A program made the translations under genes and the position numbers. Under the pieces are notes generated by a model. The model saw nothing but the letters and a program-made list of their open reading frames with translations. It was not told where the DNA came from and made no database searches. Positions 38,980 to 48,080 of a DNA stretch of 64,000 nt are shown here, one piece after another. Position 1 is the first letter of the stretch; every line of letters begins with the position of its first letter. Origin of the DNA: Pseudolabrys sp. (GTDB lineage: Bacteria > Pseudomonadota > Alphaproteobacteria > Rhizobiales > Xanthobacteraceae). The stretch lies in NCBI GenBank assembly GCA_029980465.1, contig JARYIJ010000001.1, positions 3,049,501 through 3,113,500 on the forward strand. The letters run 5' to 3'.

Positions 38980-39621
38980 ATGCCCACACCCTTCCACGAC
39001 ATCCTGTTTCCGCTCGACATCGCATTGCGCAGCGCCGGCGGACCGCAGCGGCGCACCGATATCGTCGCGCTCGGCTCCGGCCGCGAGGAGCGCAACGCGC
39101 GCTGGGCGCATTCGCGGCGGCGCTACGACGCCGGCTATGGCATCAAGACGCTCGAGGCGCTGTCGCAGGTGGTGGCGTTCTTCGAGGAGCGGCGCGGCAT
39201 GCTGTACGGCTTCCGCTGGCGCGACCGGCTTGATCATTCGTCGGCCGCGACGGACGCCGTTGCCCCGGCCGATCAGGTCATCGGCACCGGCGACGGCGCG
39301 ACCGCGGCATTCCAGCTCGTGAAGACCTACGGCGCGGCCCATGCGCCGTATCGCCGTCCGGTAGTGAAGCCGGTCGACGGTTCGGTGCGTGTCGCCGTCG
39401 GCGGCGTCGAGCAGGCGCCCGGTTCGGACTTTACCGTCGATACGGCGACGGGTGTGGTGACGTTTCAGCCCGGGCGCATTCCGGCGGACGGGCAGGCGGT
39501 GACCGCCGGCTTCCTGTTCGACGTGCCGGTGCGCTTCGACACCGACTACCTCGAAGTCGATCTGTCGGCCTTCGCGGCCGGCGCCATTCCGAAGATCCCG
39601 CTGGTGGAGATCAGAATTTGA
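38980..39621 (+). CDS. GTA g12, distal tail protein (DUF2460)
   Basis: 213 residues: F-H-D-I-L-F-P-L-D-I-A-L, then R-R-Y-D-A-G-Y-G-I-K-T-L, F-F-E-E-R-R-G-M-L-Y-G-F-R-W-R-D, and V-R-F-D-T-D-Y-L-E-V-D-L near the end. GGGAGAA ribosome site sets the ATG at 38980. A CCCTCCCC/GGGGAGGG hairpin without T-tract (38948-38967) precedes it. Confidence 0.92.
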   Translation: MPTPFHDILFPLDIALRSAGGPQRRTDIVALGSGREERNARWAHSRRRYDAGYGIKTLEALSQVVAFFEERRGMLYGFRWRDRLDHSSAATDAVAPADQVIGTGDGATAAFQLVKTYGAAHAPYRRPVVKPVDGSVRVAVGGVEQAPGSDFTVDTATGVVTFQPGRIPADGQAVTAGFLFDVPVRFDTDYLEVDLSAFAAGAIPKIPLVEIRI

Positions 39622-39629
39622 TTTTCAGA

Positions 39630-39792
39630 GTGTGATCGAAAAGAGCTCGTCAAAAAATCAACGACGTGTCCCGGACGCGGTGCAGCACAAGCCATCAGCG
39701 CGTTTACGCGCGTCTTCGACGCGCTATGGCGCCGTGGTGCACCGCAGAGCCGGGACACGAGTTTGAAAACCCGGAATCCTTTCCAGCCAGGT
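39630..39792. repeat. GTCCCGGG-family repeat, copy 8 (degenerate left end)
   Basis: TGATCGAAAAGAGCTCGTC at the left corresponds to TCTGACTCGAAAAGAGC of copies 1 and 3; the right side GAGTTTGAAAACCCGGAATC matches but loses the terminal GTCAGA. Between g12 and g13. Confidence 0.6.
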
Positions 39793-39818
39793 TCTCAAAA
39801 TGAGGCGAGAAAACGCGT

Positions 39819-40715
39819 ATGCTTCCCATTCCTCCCGCGCTCCAGGCCAGGCTCGACAGCGGCGTCACGACCCTGTGCCGCTGCTGGCTCATCACGCGCA
39901 ACGACGGTGCGACGCAGGGCTTCACCGACCACGATGAGGACGTCGTCGTGAACGGCGTTACCTGCCGCGCGGCGTCGGGGCTGACGGCATCCGAGGCGAG
40001 CGAGCAGCTCGGCCTCGCCATCACCGGCTCGGAGCTGTCCGGCGCGCTGAATGACGACACATTGACGGAGGACGATCTCGCCGCCGGCCGTTACGACGCC
40101 GCGACGGTCGAGATCTGGCTGGTGGACTGGAGCGAGCCGGACCTTGCCGTCCGGCTCGGCGCTGGCGTGCTGGGCGAGGTGCGGCGCGAGGGCGCTGCTT
40201 TTACGGCGGAAGTGCGCGGGCTGGCGCACCGCTTCGCCGAGGACAACGGCCGCCTGTTCACGGCGACGTGCAACGCCGACCTCGGCGATGCGAAGTGCAA
40301 GGTCGACTTGACCAGCGCGACGATGCGCGGCGAGGGGATCGTTGCGGCGCCGGTCGCCACGTCATCGTTCACCGCGTCGGGCCTCGATGCTTACGCCGAC
40401 GGCTGGTTCACCCAAGGCCGCCTTGCGTTCACCGGCGGCCCGAATACCGGCGTCGCCGTCGAGGTGAAGAGTCACAGCGCCGGTGCCGGCATCGTCACGC
40501 TCGAGCTGTGGCAGGCGATGCCGCAACCGATCGGCGCGGGCGATACGTTCACCGTCACCGCCGGCTGCGACAAGCATTTCGATACCTGCGTCGGCAAGTT
40601 CGCCAACGCCGCGAACTTCCGCGGCTTCCCGCACATCCCCGGCAACGACTTCCTGGTCAGCTATCCGGTCGCCGGCGAGTCCGGCCACGACGGCGGCAGC
40701 CTGCAGTCGTTCTGA
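39819..40715 (+). CDS. GTA g13, tail hub protein (DUF2163)
   Basis: 298 residues: L-C-R-C-W-L-I-T-R-N-D-G, then F-T-D-H-D-E-D-V, and late C-N-A-D-L-G-D-A-K-C-K-V-D-L and G-C-D-K-H-F-D-T-C-V-G-K-F-A-N. The four C-terminal cysteines match the iron-sulfur-like site of GTA/lambda gpL-type hubs. Intact. Confidence 0.92.
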   Translation: MLPIPPALQARLDSGVTTLCRCWLITRNDGATQGFTDHDEDVVVNGVTCRAASGLTASEASEQLGLAITGSELSGALNDDTLTEDDLAAGRYDAATVEIWLVDWSEPDLAVRLGAGVLGEVRREGAAFTAEVRGLAHRFAEDNGRLFTATCNADLGDAKCKVDLTSATMRGEGIVAAPVATSSFTASGLDAYADGWFTQGRLAFTGGPNTGVAVEVKSHSAGAGIVTLELWQAMPQPIGAGDTFTVTAGCDKHFDTCVGKFANAANFRGFPHIPGNDFLVSYPVAGESGHDGGSLQSF

Positions 40716-40781
40716 GTGTGTTGCCGCAGCGCTTTTCCGGCTGGCGCTGGCCGCGCGATCAATCTTTTCGAAACGACTCCC

Positions 40782-41279
40782 ATGACACTGACGCGCGCGC
40801 AGATCGTCGCCGAAACGCGGCAATGGCTCGGCACACCCTATCGCCATCAGGCTTCGCTCAAGGGCGTCGGCTGCGATTGTCTCGGCCTGGTGCGCGGCGT
40901 GTGGCGCGCGCTGTTCGGCCTCGAGCCGGAGTCGCCGCCGCCGTACTCGCCGGACTGGGCCGAGGCCTTGCAGCAGGAGGCGCTGGCGCAGGCCGCGGCG
41001 CGCCACCTTGTCCGCATCCGGCCCGATCAGTTCGGGCCCGGCGACGTGCTCTTGTTCCGCTGGCGCGCGCATCTGCCGGCGAAGCACGCCGCGATCGTGA
41101 CGTCACGCGCGCCCGACCGGATGGCGCATGCGCATGACGGCGCCGCGGTCGCTGAAGTCGCGATCGCACCGTGGTGGCGACGGCGGATCGCCTACGCGTT
41201 CCGGTTTCCAGGCGTGACAGATTGGATCAGAACGGAGAACCGGCCAGGCGCCAGTTCAGGCCGAGCCGGACCATGTTGA
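40782..41279 (+). CDS. GTA g14, NlpC/P60 cell-wall peptidase
   Basis: 165 residues: E-T-R-Q-W-L-G-T-P-Y-R-H-Q-A-S, catalytic Cys in G-C-D-C-L-G-L-V, His in A-K-H-A-A-I-V. It sits at the tail tip and cuts peptidoglycan during DNA entry. Family members end close to A-Y-A-F-R-F-P-G; here ~20 extra residues run 53 bases into the antisense barrel gene, as though the native stop was lost. Confidence 0.9.
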   Translation: MTLTRAQIVAETRQWLGTPYRHQASLKGVGCDCLGLVRGVWRALFGLEPESPPPYSPDWAEALQQEALAQAAARHLVRIRPDQFGPGDVLLFRWRAHLPAKHAAIVTSRAPDRMAHAHDGAAVAEVAIAPWWRRRIAYAFRFPGVTDWIRTENRPGASSGRAGPC

Positions 41280-42549
41280 CGTTGGCGCCCAGCGAGCATC
41301 CGCCGGTGCAGCCGAAGCCGGCAAGCTCGAAATATCCGGTCGGGTCGAGATGGACGTGGAGATATTCTGCCCTGACGCTGAGATTCGGCGTCATGCCGTA
41401 TTCGATGCCGACGCCGGCGGCGTAGCCGGTGAGCGCACGGATTTCCTCGGAGACGCCGCACGCGTCGCAACCGTCGCCGAGGCGGCCCCAGGCGAAGCCG
41501 CCGGTGCCGTACAGCATGACATCGCTCCACGCATAGCCGACCCGGCCGCGCAATGTTCCGAGCGTCCTGATCTTCGCTTCGTTGGTGAAGCCGCCGGCGG
41601 AGTTGGAGCCACTGACACCGGACCCGTCCAGATCGGCTTCGACGCCGAGGACAATGTGCGATAGCTGATAGTTGAAGCCGATCTGCCCGCCGAACAGGGC
41701 ACCATCGACGTCGAGATTGCCGAAGAATTTATCCGGCAACAGATCGCCCGTCGTCTTGCCGGCGCCGTAGCCGCCGTTGACGCCGACGTAGAGGCCGGAC
41801 CAGTCGTGCACGCCTGCGCTCGATGCCGCGGCGGGCAATCCGGCAGCGTTTGCAGCAAGCGCCGGCGCCCAGGGCGCAAAGCGCCAGTTCAGGCCGAGCC
41901 GGAAGAGATTGACGTTGGCGCCCATCGCGCAGCCGGCGACGCAGCCTTGGTCGAGGAAATAGTTTTTGGGATCGAGATGGACGTAAAGGTATTCCGCCTT
42001 GGCGCTGAGGTTCGGCGTGATGCCGTATTCGACACCCGCGCCGACTGTGTAGCCGGTGAGCGTGTTGGTCTCCGTGGAGACGCCGCACAGGTCGCAGCCG
42101 TCGCTGACGCGGCCCCAGGCAAAGCCGCCGGTGCCATAGACCATGACGCGATCCCACGCATAGCCGATCCGCCCGCGTAGCGTGCCGAGCGATTTGACCT
42201 TGGCTTCTTCCATAACGATGCCGAAGAGTGCCTCGGAGCCGTTGAGGTCAGCCCAGTCCAGATCGGCCTCGATGCCGAGCACGAGGTGCGACCATTGATA
42301 GTTGAAGCCGATCTGTCCGCCGAACAGCCCGCCACTGAGATCGTGATTGCCGAAGAAGCCGTTGGGCAACAGATCGCCGGTCGTCACGCCGGTGCCATAG
42401 TCGCCATTGACGCCGGCATAGAAGCCCGACCAGTTGTAGGAAGGTGCGGCCGGCATGATAGGCGCTTTGCGCGGCATGTCGGCTGCGTGCGCACTGAGTG
42501 CACATGCCACTGCGGCTACGGCCGCGATAACGCGCGATACTTTTCTCAC
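41227..42549 (-). CDS. Antisense tandem-duplicated outer-membrane beta-barrel
   Basis: About 440 residues. Signal peptide R-K-V-S-R-V-I-A-A-V-A-A-V-A-C cut after S-A-H-A. Two complete barrel domains follow: each has W-S-G-(F/L)-Y-(A/V)-G-V-N-G, G-G-Q-I-G-F-N-Y-Q, G-T-L-R-G-R-(I/V)-G-Y-A-W and a G-L-N-W-R-(F/L) end. An Ala-rich ~20-residue linker joins them. Usual relatives (such as 15404-16123) have one domain of ~210 residues. GTG 42549 is preferred to TTG 42561. The product may be two barrels or one 16-strand barrel. It is inserted between g14 and g15, opposite strand. Confidence 0.85.
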   Translation of the reverse strand: MRKVSRVIAAVAAVACALSAHAADMPRKAPIMPAAPSYNWSGFYAGVNGDYGTGVTTGDLLPNGFFGNHDLSGGLFGGQIGFNYQWSHLVLGIEADLDWADLNGSEALFGIVMEEAKVKSLGTLRGRIGYAWDRVMVYGTGGFAWGRVSDGCDLCGVSTETNTLTGYTVGAGVEYGITPNLSAKAEYLYVHLDPKNYFLDQGCVAGCAMGANVNLFRLGLNWRFAPWAPALAANAAGLPAAASSAGVHDWSGLYVGVNGGYGAGKTTGDLLPDKFFGNLDVDGALFGGQIGFNYQLSHIVLGVEADLDGSGVSGSNSAGGFTNEAKIRTLGTLRGRVGYAWSDVMLYGTGGFAWGRLGDGCDACGVSEEIRALTGYAAGVGIEYGMTPNLSVRAEYLHVHLDPTGYFELAGFGCTGGCSLGANVNMVRLGLNWRLAGSPF

Positions 42550-42700
42550 GCTGTGCCCCAACGCCCATCAAATGCACGCGCATCTTAGGTCGATCACGCG
42601 GCTTCGGCTGTGACTTTTCGGGCACAAGTGCCCGATTTTCCCCAAACTGACGCATCTCCGGCGCTTTGGCAGCGCCTTTCCTCTTTGCCTCGATCATCCC

Positions 42701-45700
42701 ATGGCCGCACTTCTTCTTTCAGCCGCCGGCGCCTCGCTGGGCAACGCGCTGTTCGGTCCGGCCGGCCTCATTGCCGGGCGGCTGGTCGGAGCGCTCGCCG
42801 GCAGCATCGCCGACCGGGCGCTGCTGGCCGGCAACCGCACGGTCGAGGGACCGCGGCTGACCGACCTCGACATCATGGCGTCGACCGAAGGCGCGCCGGT
42901 CCCGCGCGTCTATGGCCGCTCGCGCGTCGCCGGACAGATAATCTGGGCGACGCAGCTTGAGGAGATGAGCCGCACCGAATCGAGCGGCGGCAAGGGAATG
43001 GGCGGCGGCGGTGGCGTTTCGACGACGACCTATTCGTATTACGCCAATTTCGCCGTCGGCCTCTGCGAAGGCGAGATCGGCAAGGTGCTGCGCGTCTGGG
43101 CCGACGGCAAGCCGCTCGATCTCTCCAATCTGACGCTGCGCGTCTACAACGGCAGCGAAGAGCAGGATGCCGATCCGCTCATCGTCGCCAAGGAAGGCGA
43201 GGCGCCGGCCTATCGCGGCCTCGCTTATGTCGTGTTCGAGCGGCTGCCGCTCGCCAGTTTCGGCAACCGCATTCCGCAATTGTCGTTCGAGATCGTGCGG
43301 CCGGTCGGCGCGCTCGAGCGGATGGTGCGCGCGGTCACGCTGATTCCGGGCGCCACCGAGTTCGGCTACGAGACCGCAGCCGTGTCGCGCGTGACCGGGC
43401 CCGGGCAATACACGCCCGAAAACCGTCACGTCGCGCATGCGGCGTCCGACGTCGAGGCCTCGCTCGACGAGTTGCAGGCGATCTGCCCCAATCTCGAGCG
43501 CGTCGCCATCGTTGTGGCCTGGTTCGGCAACGACCTGCGAGCTGGGCATTGCGAGATCTATCCGGCGTCCGATCGCGCCGACAAGAGCACCACCGCCGGC
43601 GCGCAATTCGACGCGGCCGGCCGCGGCGCGTGGTCGGTCGATGGAGTGACGCGGAACGCCGCGCGGGTGGTATCGCAAATTGACGGCCGCGCCGCCTATG
43701 GCGGCACGCCGTCCGATCGAAGCGTCATCAATCTCATCACCGAGCTGAAGGCGCGCGGCATCAAGGTGACGCTCTATCCGTTCGTGATGATGGATATTCC
43801 GGCGGATAACACGCTGCCCGATCCGTTGACGGGCGAAGGCGCGCAACCCGCTTACCCCTGGCGTGGCCGCATCACGTGCGATCCGGCGCCGGGCCGCGAC
43901 GGCTCGCCGGACGGCAGCGCCGCGGCGGCTGATCAGGTCAACGCCTTCTTCTCCGGCGGCCTCTGGAACTACCGCCGCATGGTGCTGCATTACGCCAATC
44001 TCGCCGCACAGGCCGGAGGCGTCGATGCGTTTCTGATCGGCTCGGAGCTGATCGGGCTCACGCGCGTGCGCTCGGCATCCGGCGTCTATCCCGCGGTCGA
44101 TGCGCTGGTCGCGCTGGCCGAGAACGTGCGCGCCATCGTCGGGCCGGACACCGTCATCACTTATGGCGCCGACTGGACCGAATACGGCGCGCACGTGGTC
44201 GATGCGGCCGCGAGCAAGGTGCGGTTTCCGCTCGATCCGCTGTGGGCGTCGGATGCGATCGACGCCGTCGGCATCGACTATTACGCGCCGCTGGCCGACT
44301 GGCGCGATACGGCCGGCCATCTCGACCTGGCGCTCGCCGGCACGATCTACGACCGCGATTATCTCGGCGGCAACGTGCGCCGCGGCGAGGCCTATGACTT
44401 CTATTATGCCGACGATGCGGCTCGCGCCGCGCAGGCGCGCACTCCGATCACCGACGGCCTCGGCAAGCCGTGGATGTTCCGCGCCAAGGATCTGTGGAGC
44501 TGGTGGAGCGAGCCGCATATCGAGCGCGCCGGCGGCGTCGAGTTGCCATCGCCGACGGCGTGGACTCCGCAGGGCAAGCCGATCTGGCTGACCGAGCTCG
44601 GCTGCCCGGCCATCGACAAGGGCGCCAACCAGCCGGGCGTCTTTCCGGACGCCAAGTCGTCAGAGAATACGCGGCCATACTTCTCCAGCGGACGGCGCGA
44701 CGACCTCATGCAGCGCCGCATGCTGGAAGGCGTGCTGGCCGCGCTCGACCCGGCGACCGGCGGCGACGCCAACAATCCGGTGTCGGCGGTCTACGGCGGC
44801 CGCATGGTCGACCTGTCCGGCATCCATCTGTGGACGTGGGACGCGCGGCCTTATCCGGTGTTTCCCGCCGCGCTCGATGTCTGGGGCGACGCCGCCAACT
44901 GGAATCATGGTCACTGGCTGACGGGGCGGCTCGGCGCCGCGCCGCTCGACGCGCTGGTCGGAAAAATCCTGGCCGACTGCGCCATCGATGGCGTTGACAG
45001 CTCGGCACTGCGCGACTCGGTCGACGGCTATCTGGTCGACCGGCCGATGCCGCCGCGCGCCATGATCGAGCCGCTGGCGCTGATGTTCGGTTTCGATGCC
45101 GGCGAGCAGGGCGGGGCGCTGCGCTTCATCCAGCGCGGCGGCGCGACCGTCGCGGAATTCGATGACGACGATCTGGTGCTGCCGGACCGGGGCGCTCCGT
45201 TCAGGCTGACGCGCGCGCAGGAGACCGAGCTGCCGCGCGAGGTTTCGATCGGCTACAGCGACATCAATGCCGACTATCGCCGCGCGGCGATCGGCTCGCG
45301 CCGGCTGGTTGGCGGCTCGCAGCGGCTGATGCAGGCCGACGTGCCGGTGGTGACCGATGACGGCGCCGCCGGGCGGCGCGCCGACATCTGGCTGCAGGAC
45401 CAGTGGGCCGGGCGCGAAAGCGCGTCGTTCTCGTTGCCGCCGAGCGCGCTGCGGCTCGGCGTCGGCGACGTCATCGGCGTCACGACCAACGGCCGCCGCC
45501 GCCTGCTCGAGGTGACCGGCATTACCGACAGTGAAAGCCGCGCCATCGCCGCGCGCTCGATCGACCCGGACGTGTTCGATGTCGCGGTGGCATCGCCGCG
45601 GGCGCGGCCGCCGGTTTTGCCGCCGGCGCTGGCGCCGGTCGTCGTCCGGGCAATGGCTTTGCCGGCGCTCAACGGCAGCGAGCCGCCGCCGCTGACGCAG

Positions 45701-46564
45701 CTCGCCGTGTTCGCCGAGCCGTGGCCGGGCCCCGTGACGATCTGGTCGTCGCCGGACGGCGCCGGCTTCACGGCCGTTGCGACGGCGTCGACGCGCGCCG
45801 TCATCGGCGAAACGCTCGAGGCTTTGCCGGCAGGACCGGTAAGCGTGTGGGATCGCGGCAGCGCCGTCACCGTGCGGCTTTACGGCGGCACGCTGTCGTC
45901 CCTGACCGACCTTCAGGTGCTGTCGGGCCGCAATGCCGCCGCCGTGCGGCGGGCGGATGGCGCTTGGGAAATTCTGCAATTCGCCAATGCCGAACTCGTC
46001 GGCACGCGCGCCTACCGGCTGTCGCGGTTGCTGCGCGGGCAACTCGGCACCGAATGGGCGATGGGCGATCCGTTGCCGGCCGGCGCGCCGTTCGTTCTGC
46101 TCGACACGCCGCTCGTGCCGCTGGCGAAAGGCGCTGACGCGCTCGGCCGGACGCAGAATCTGCGCCTGGTGGCGCAGGGTCGCGACGTCAGCGATCCGGC
46201 TGCGGTGGCGCTGGAGATTACGCCGGACGCGACGGCGCTGATGCCGCTGTCGCCGGTGCATCTCAAGGCGCGGCGCGCCGCCGCCGGCGTCACGTTCTCC
46301 TGGATCCGCCGCACGCGCATTGGCGGCGATGGCTGGGGCCTCGACGTGCCGCTCGGCGAGGAGCGCGAGGCCTACGAGCTCGACATCCTGTCCGGCGCAA
46401 GCGTCGTGCGGACGCTGTCGTCACCAGCGCCGGCCGCACTTTACGCCGCGGCCGATGAGCTGGCCGACTTCGGCGCCGCGCAGCCCGGCTTTTCCATCGC
46501 CGTCTATCAGCTTTCCGCCACCGCCGGCCGCGGCATCGCGGCGCACGCCACTCTCACACCGTAA
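42701..46564 (+). CDS. GTA g15, tail-tip host-recognition protein (megatron)
   Basis: 1287 residues. Hydrophobic Gly/Ala-rich start (A-S-L-G-N-A-L-F-G-P-A-G-L-I-A-G-R), then V-P-R-V-Y-G-R-S-R-V-A-G-Q-I-I-W-A-T. The middle (~400-750) is a glycoside-hydrolase TIM-barrel-like domain (F-L-I-G-S-E-L-I-G-L-T; Y-G-A-D-W-T-E-Y; W-L-T-E-L-G-C-P-A-I-D-K-G-A-N). Then come beta domains of the phage-tail_3 type. In RcGTA this protein closes the tail tip and contacts the recipient envelope. Full length for the family (~1300). Confidence 0.93.
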   Translation: MAALLLSAAGASLGNALFGPAGLIAGRLVGALAGSIADRALLAGNRTVEGPRLTDLDIMASTEGAPVPRVYGRSRVAGQIIWATQLEEMSRTESSGGKGMGGGGGVSTTTYSYYANFAVGLCEGEIGKVLRVWADGKPLDLSNLTLRVYNGSEEQDADPLIVAKEGEAPAYRGLAYVVFERLPLASFGNRIPQLSFEIVRPVGALERMVRAVTLIPGATEFGYETAAVSRVTGPGQYTPENRHVAHAASDVEASLDELQAICPNLERVAIVVAWFGNDLRAGHCEIYPASDRADKSTTAGAQFDAAGRGAWSVDGVTRNAARVVSQIDGRAAYGGTPSDRSVINLITELKARGIKVTLYPFVMMDIPADNTLPDPLTGEGAQPAYPWRGRITCDPAPGRDGSPDGSAAAADQVNAFFSGGLWNYRRMVLHYANLAAQAGGVDAFLIGSELIGLTRVRSASGVYPAVDALVALAENVRAIVGPDTVITYGADWTEYGAHVVDAAASKVRFPLDPLWASDAIDAVGIDYYAPLADWRDTAGHLDLALAGTIYDRDYLGGNVRRGEAYDFYYADDAARAAQARTPITDGLGKPWMFRAKDLWSWWSEPHIERAGGVELPSPTAWTPQGKPIWLTELGCPAIDKGANQPGVFPDAKSSENTRPYFSSGRRDDLMQRRMLEGVLAALDPATGGDANNPVSAVYGGRMVDLSGIHLWTWDARPYPVFPAALDVWGDAANWNHGHWLTGRLGAAPLDALVGKILADCAIDGVDSSALRDSVDGYLVDRPMPPRAMIEPLALMFGFDAGEQGGALRFIQRGGATVAEFDDDDLVLPDRGAPFRLTRAQETELPREVSIGYSDINADYRRAAIGSRRLVGGSQRLMQADVPVVTDDGAAGRRADIWLQDQWAGRESASFSLPPSALRLGVGDVIGVTTNGRRRLLEVTGITDSESRAIAARSIDPDVFDVAVASPRARPPVLPPALAPVVVRAMALPALNGSEPPPLTQLAVFAEPWPGPVTIWSSPDGAGFTAVATASTRAVIGETLEALPAGPVSVWDRGSAVTVRLYGGTLSSLTDLQVLSGRNAAAVRRADGAWEILQFANAELVGTRAYRLSRLLRGQLGTEWAMGDPLPAGAPFVLLDTPLVPLAKGADALGRTQNLRLVAQGRDVSDPAAVALEITPDATALMPLSPVHLKARRAAAGVTFSWIRRTRIGGDGWGLDVPLGEEREAYELDILSGASVVRTLSSPAPAALYAAADELADFGAAQPGFSIAVYQLSATAGRGIAAHATLTP

Positions 46565-46570
46565 GGCACC

Positions 46571-47908
46571 ATGACCGACACAACGCCCAATCTCGCATTG
46601 CCCGAGCTGATCGCCTCGCAGGCGCAGAAGCACGTCACCGTCAACGAGGCGCTCGGCGCGCTCGACGCGCTGGTGCAGCTTGCCGTGCTCGACCGCGATC
46701 TTGCGGTGCCGCCCGCGTCTCCTGCCGAGGGCGAACGCTGGCTCGTGGCCGCGGGCGCGGCCGACGGCTGGAGCGGCCACGACGGCGCGATCGCCGCGTG
46801 GCAGAACGGCGCGTGGGCGTTTTATGCGCCGCGCGCCGGATGGACCTGCTACGTCGCTGACGAGGCGGCACTGCTCGTTTATGACGGCGCCGCGTGGCAG
46901 GCCGCCGCCGGCTCGGCGCTGCAGAATCTCGGCCTGCTCGGCATCGGCACCACGGCGGACGCCGCCAACCCGCTCGCTGCCAGGCTCAACAACGCGCTGT
47001 TTGCCGCCAGGACCGTGGCCGAGGGCGGCGACGGCACGCTGCGCTACAAGCTCAGCAAGGAAGACAGTGCCAAGACGCTGTCGTTCCTGTTCCAGGACAA
47101 TTATTCCGGCCGCGCCGAATTCGGCCTGACCGGCGACGACGACTTCCACATCAAGGTGTCGCCCGACGGCGTGAACTGGGTGGAGGCGGTGAGGATTGAT
47201 GGGACGAATGGTACCAGTAGGGTGCAAGGATTGGCACACGGGCCTACTGGGCAATCGATTCGCTCGCTGCTGTTCACGCCTGGCGGGGATGGCACAGTAT
47301 CGCTTTGGCGTGTCGATGCGGAGCACGCTCAGAACCCGCGTACGGCGACAGTATCGAGTATTACGGGTGATACAGTCACATTGACTGATACAGTCGCGGA
47401 GACATTTGCTCACTTCTCGGGCTTTATGACTGGTGTATCTTACGCGCGCATTTGGAACATAACGAAAAGTCCGACGGAAAGCGCGTGGGTGAGAGCTGTT
47501 CCAACAACATCGACTCTACAAATTCTCAATGCAACGGACATTGCGGGTTGGTCGAGCGGCGACGTGGTCCAGATTGGCGATCCGATAGACGTAACGCCAG
47601 GTCGCGTCATCGCGCTCGATATTTCCCCAATGCTGCAGAACCTTTTCGGTACTGTATTTCCTCAGGCTGGAATTGTGGTGAAGGGCACCCTCACATCACC
47701 TACAACAACTGACACGGTTGCAATTACACCGAGCGGTATCGCGGGCTCGTTCGTAGGCGTTGGTTCTCCGGGTGTGGCAAGTGGGGTAACCATTATTCCT
47801 TGCACCGAATCATCGCCGATCTCGAATTCAAATCTTGTATTGGTACGCGAGACGCTCGCTGGTACAGCAACGCTGTCGGTAATTAGTTCGGTGGCAGTGT
47901 TTATTTGA
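46571..47908 (+). CDS. DUF2793 tail-fibre/receptor-binding protein
   Basis: 445 residues. Residues 1-~115 are DUF2793 (L-A-L-P-E-L-I-A-S-Q-A-Q-K-H-V-T-V-N-E-A-L). A linker and D-N-Y-S-G-R-A-E-F-G-L-T-G-D-D-D-F-H-I-K-V-S-P-D-G repeat block follows. From ~47195 the base composition drops sharply and the rest (beta-rich, Ser/Thr-rich) has no family likeness. High-GC anchor plus low-GC tip is what a swapped receptor-binding domain looks like. It starts 6 bases after g15. Confidence 0.85.
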   Translation: MTDTTPNLALPELIASQAQKHVTVNEALGALDALVQLAVLDRDLAVPPASPAEGERWLVAAGAADGWSGHDGAIAAWQNGAWAFYAPRAGWTCYVADEAALLVYDGAAWQAAAGSALQNLGLLGIGTTADAANPLAARLNNALFAARTVAEGGDGTLRYKLSKEDSAKTLSFLFQDNYSGRAEFGLTGDDDFHIKVSPDGVNWVEAVRIDGTNGTSRVQGLAHGPTGQSIRSLLFTPGGDGTVSLWRVDAEHAQNPRTATVSSITGDTVTLTDTVAETFAHFSGFMTGVSYARIWNITKSPTESAWVRAVPTTSTLQILNATDIAGWSSGDVVQIGDPIDVTPGRVIALDISPMLQNLFGTVFPQAGIVVKGTLTSPTTTDTVAITPSGIAGSFVGVGSPGVASGVTIIPCTESSPISNSNLVLVRETLAGTATLSVISSVAVFI

Positions 47909-48080
47909 GCAATTCGATTTGGATTAATAATCAAGTAACTTGAAAATTGTTCAAGTAATTCTGATCTTTCAACGAAAACATATCATAAAATCTAACCGCA
48001 TCCGCACGGGGCTCTTGGCGCGCCTATTCGCAGCCGGAGTTTGTCGAACGGCATTATTCAGCGAGCCTCGTCGGCAGCAT
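47909..48080. other. Low-GC gap after the fibre gene
   Basis: Holds a weak inverted repeat (ACTTGAA at 47938-47944, TTCAAGT at 47950-47956) without a T-tract. The fibre gene and the leftward glycan operon converge here. Nothing else is visible. Confidence 0.4.

Noticed and set aside
25936..39792. GTCCCGGG repeats as a CRISPR array
   Set aside because: Copies are far apart, unequal in length and palindromic, with genes between; there are no regular spacers or cas genes.
42719..44518. 599-codon minus-strand open frame opposite g15
   Set aside because: High-GC shadow frame: Arg/Ala/Gly-rich with no motif, entirely opposite a confident gene.
44660..46261. 533-codon minus-strand open frame opposite g15
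   Set aside because: Same reason; composition is typical of a complement frame of high-GC coding DNA.
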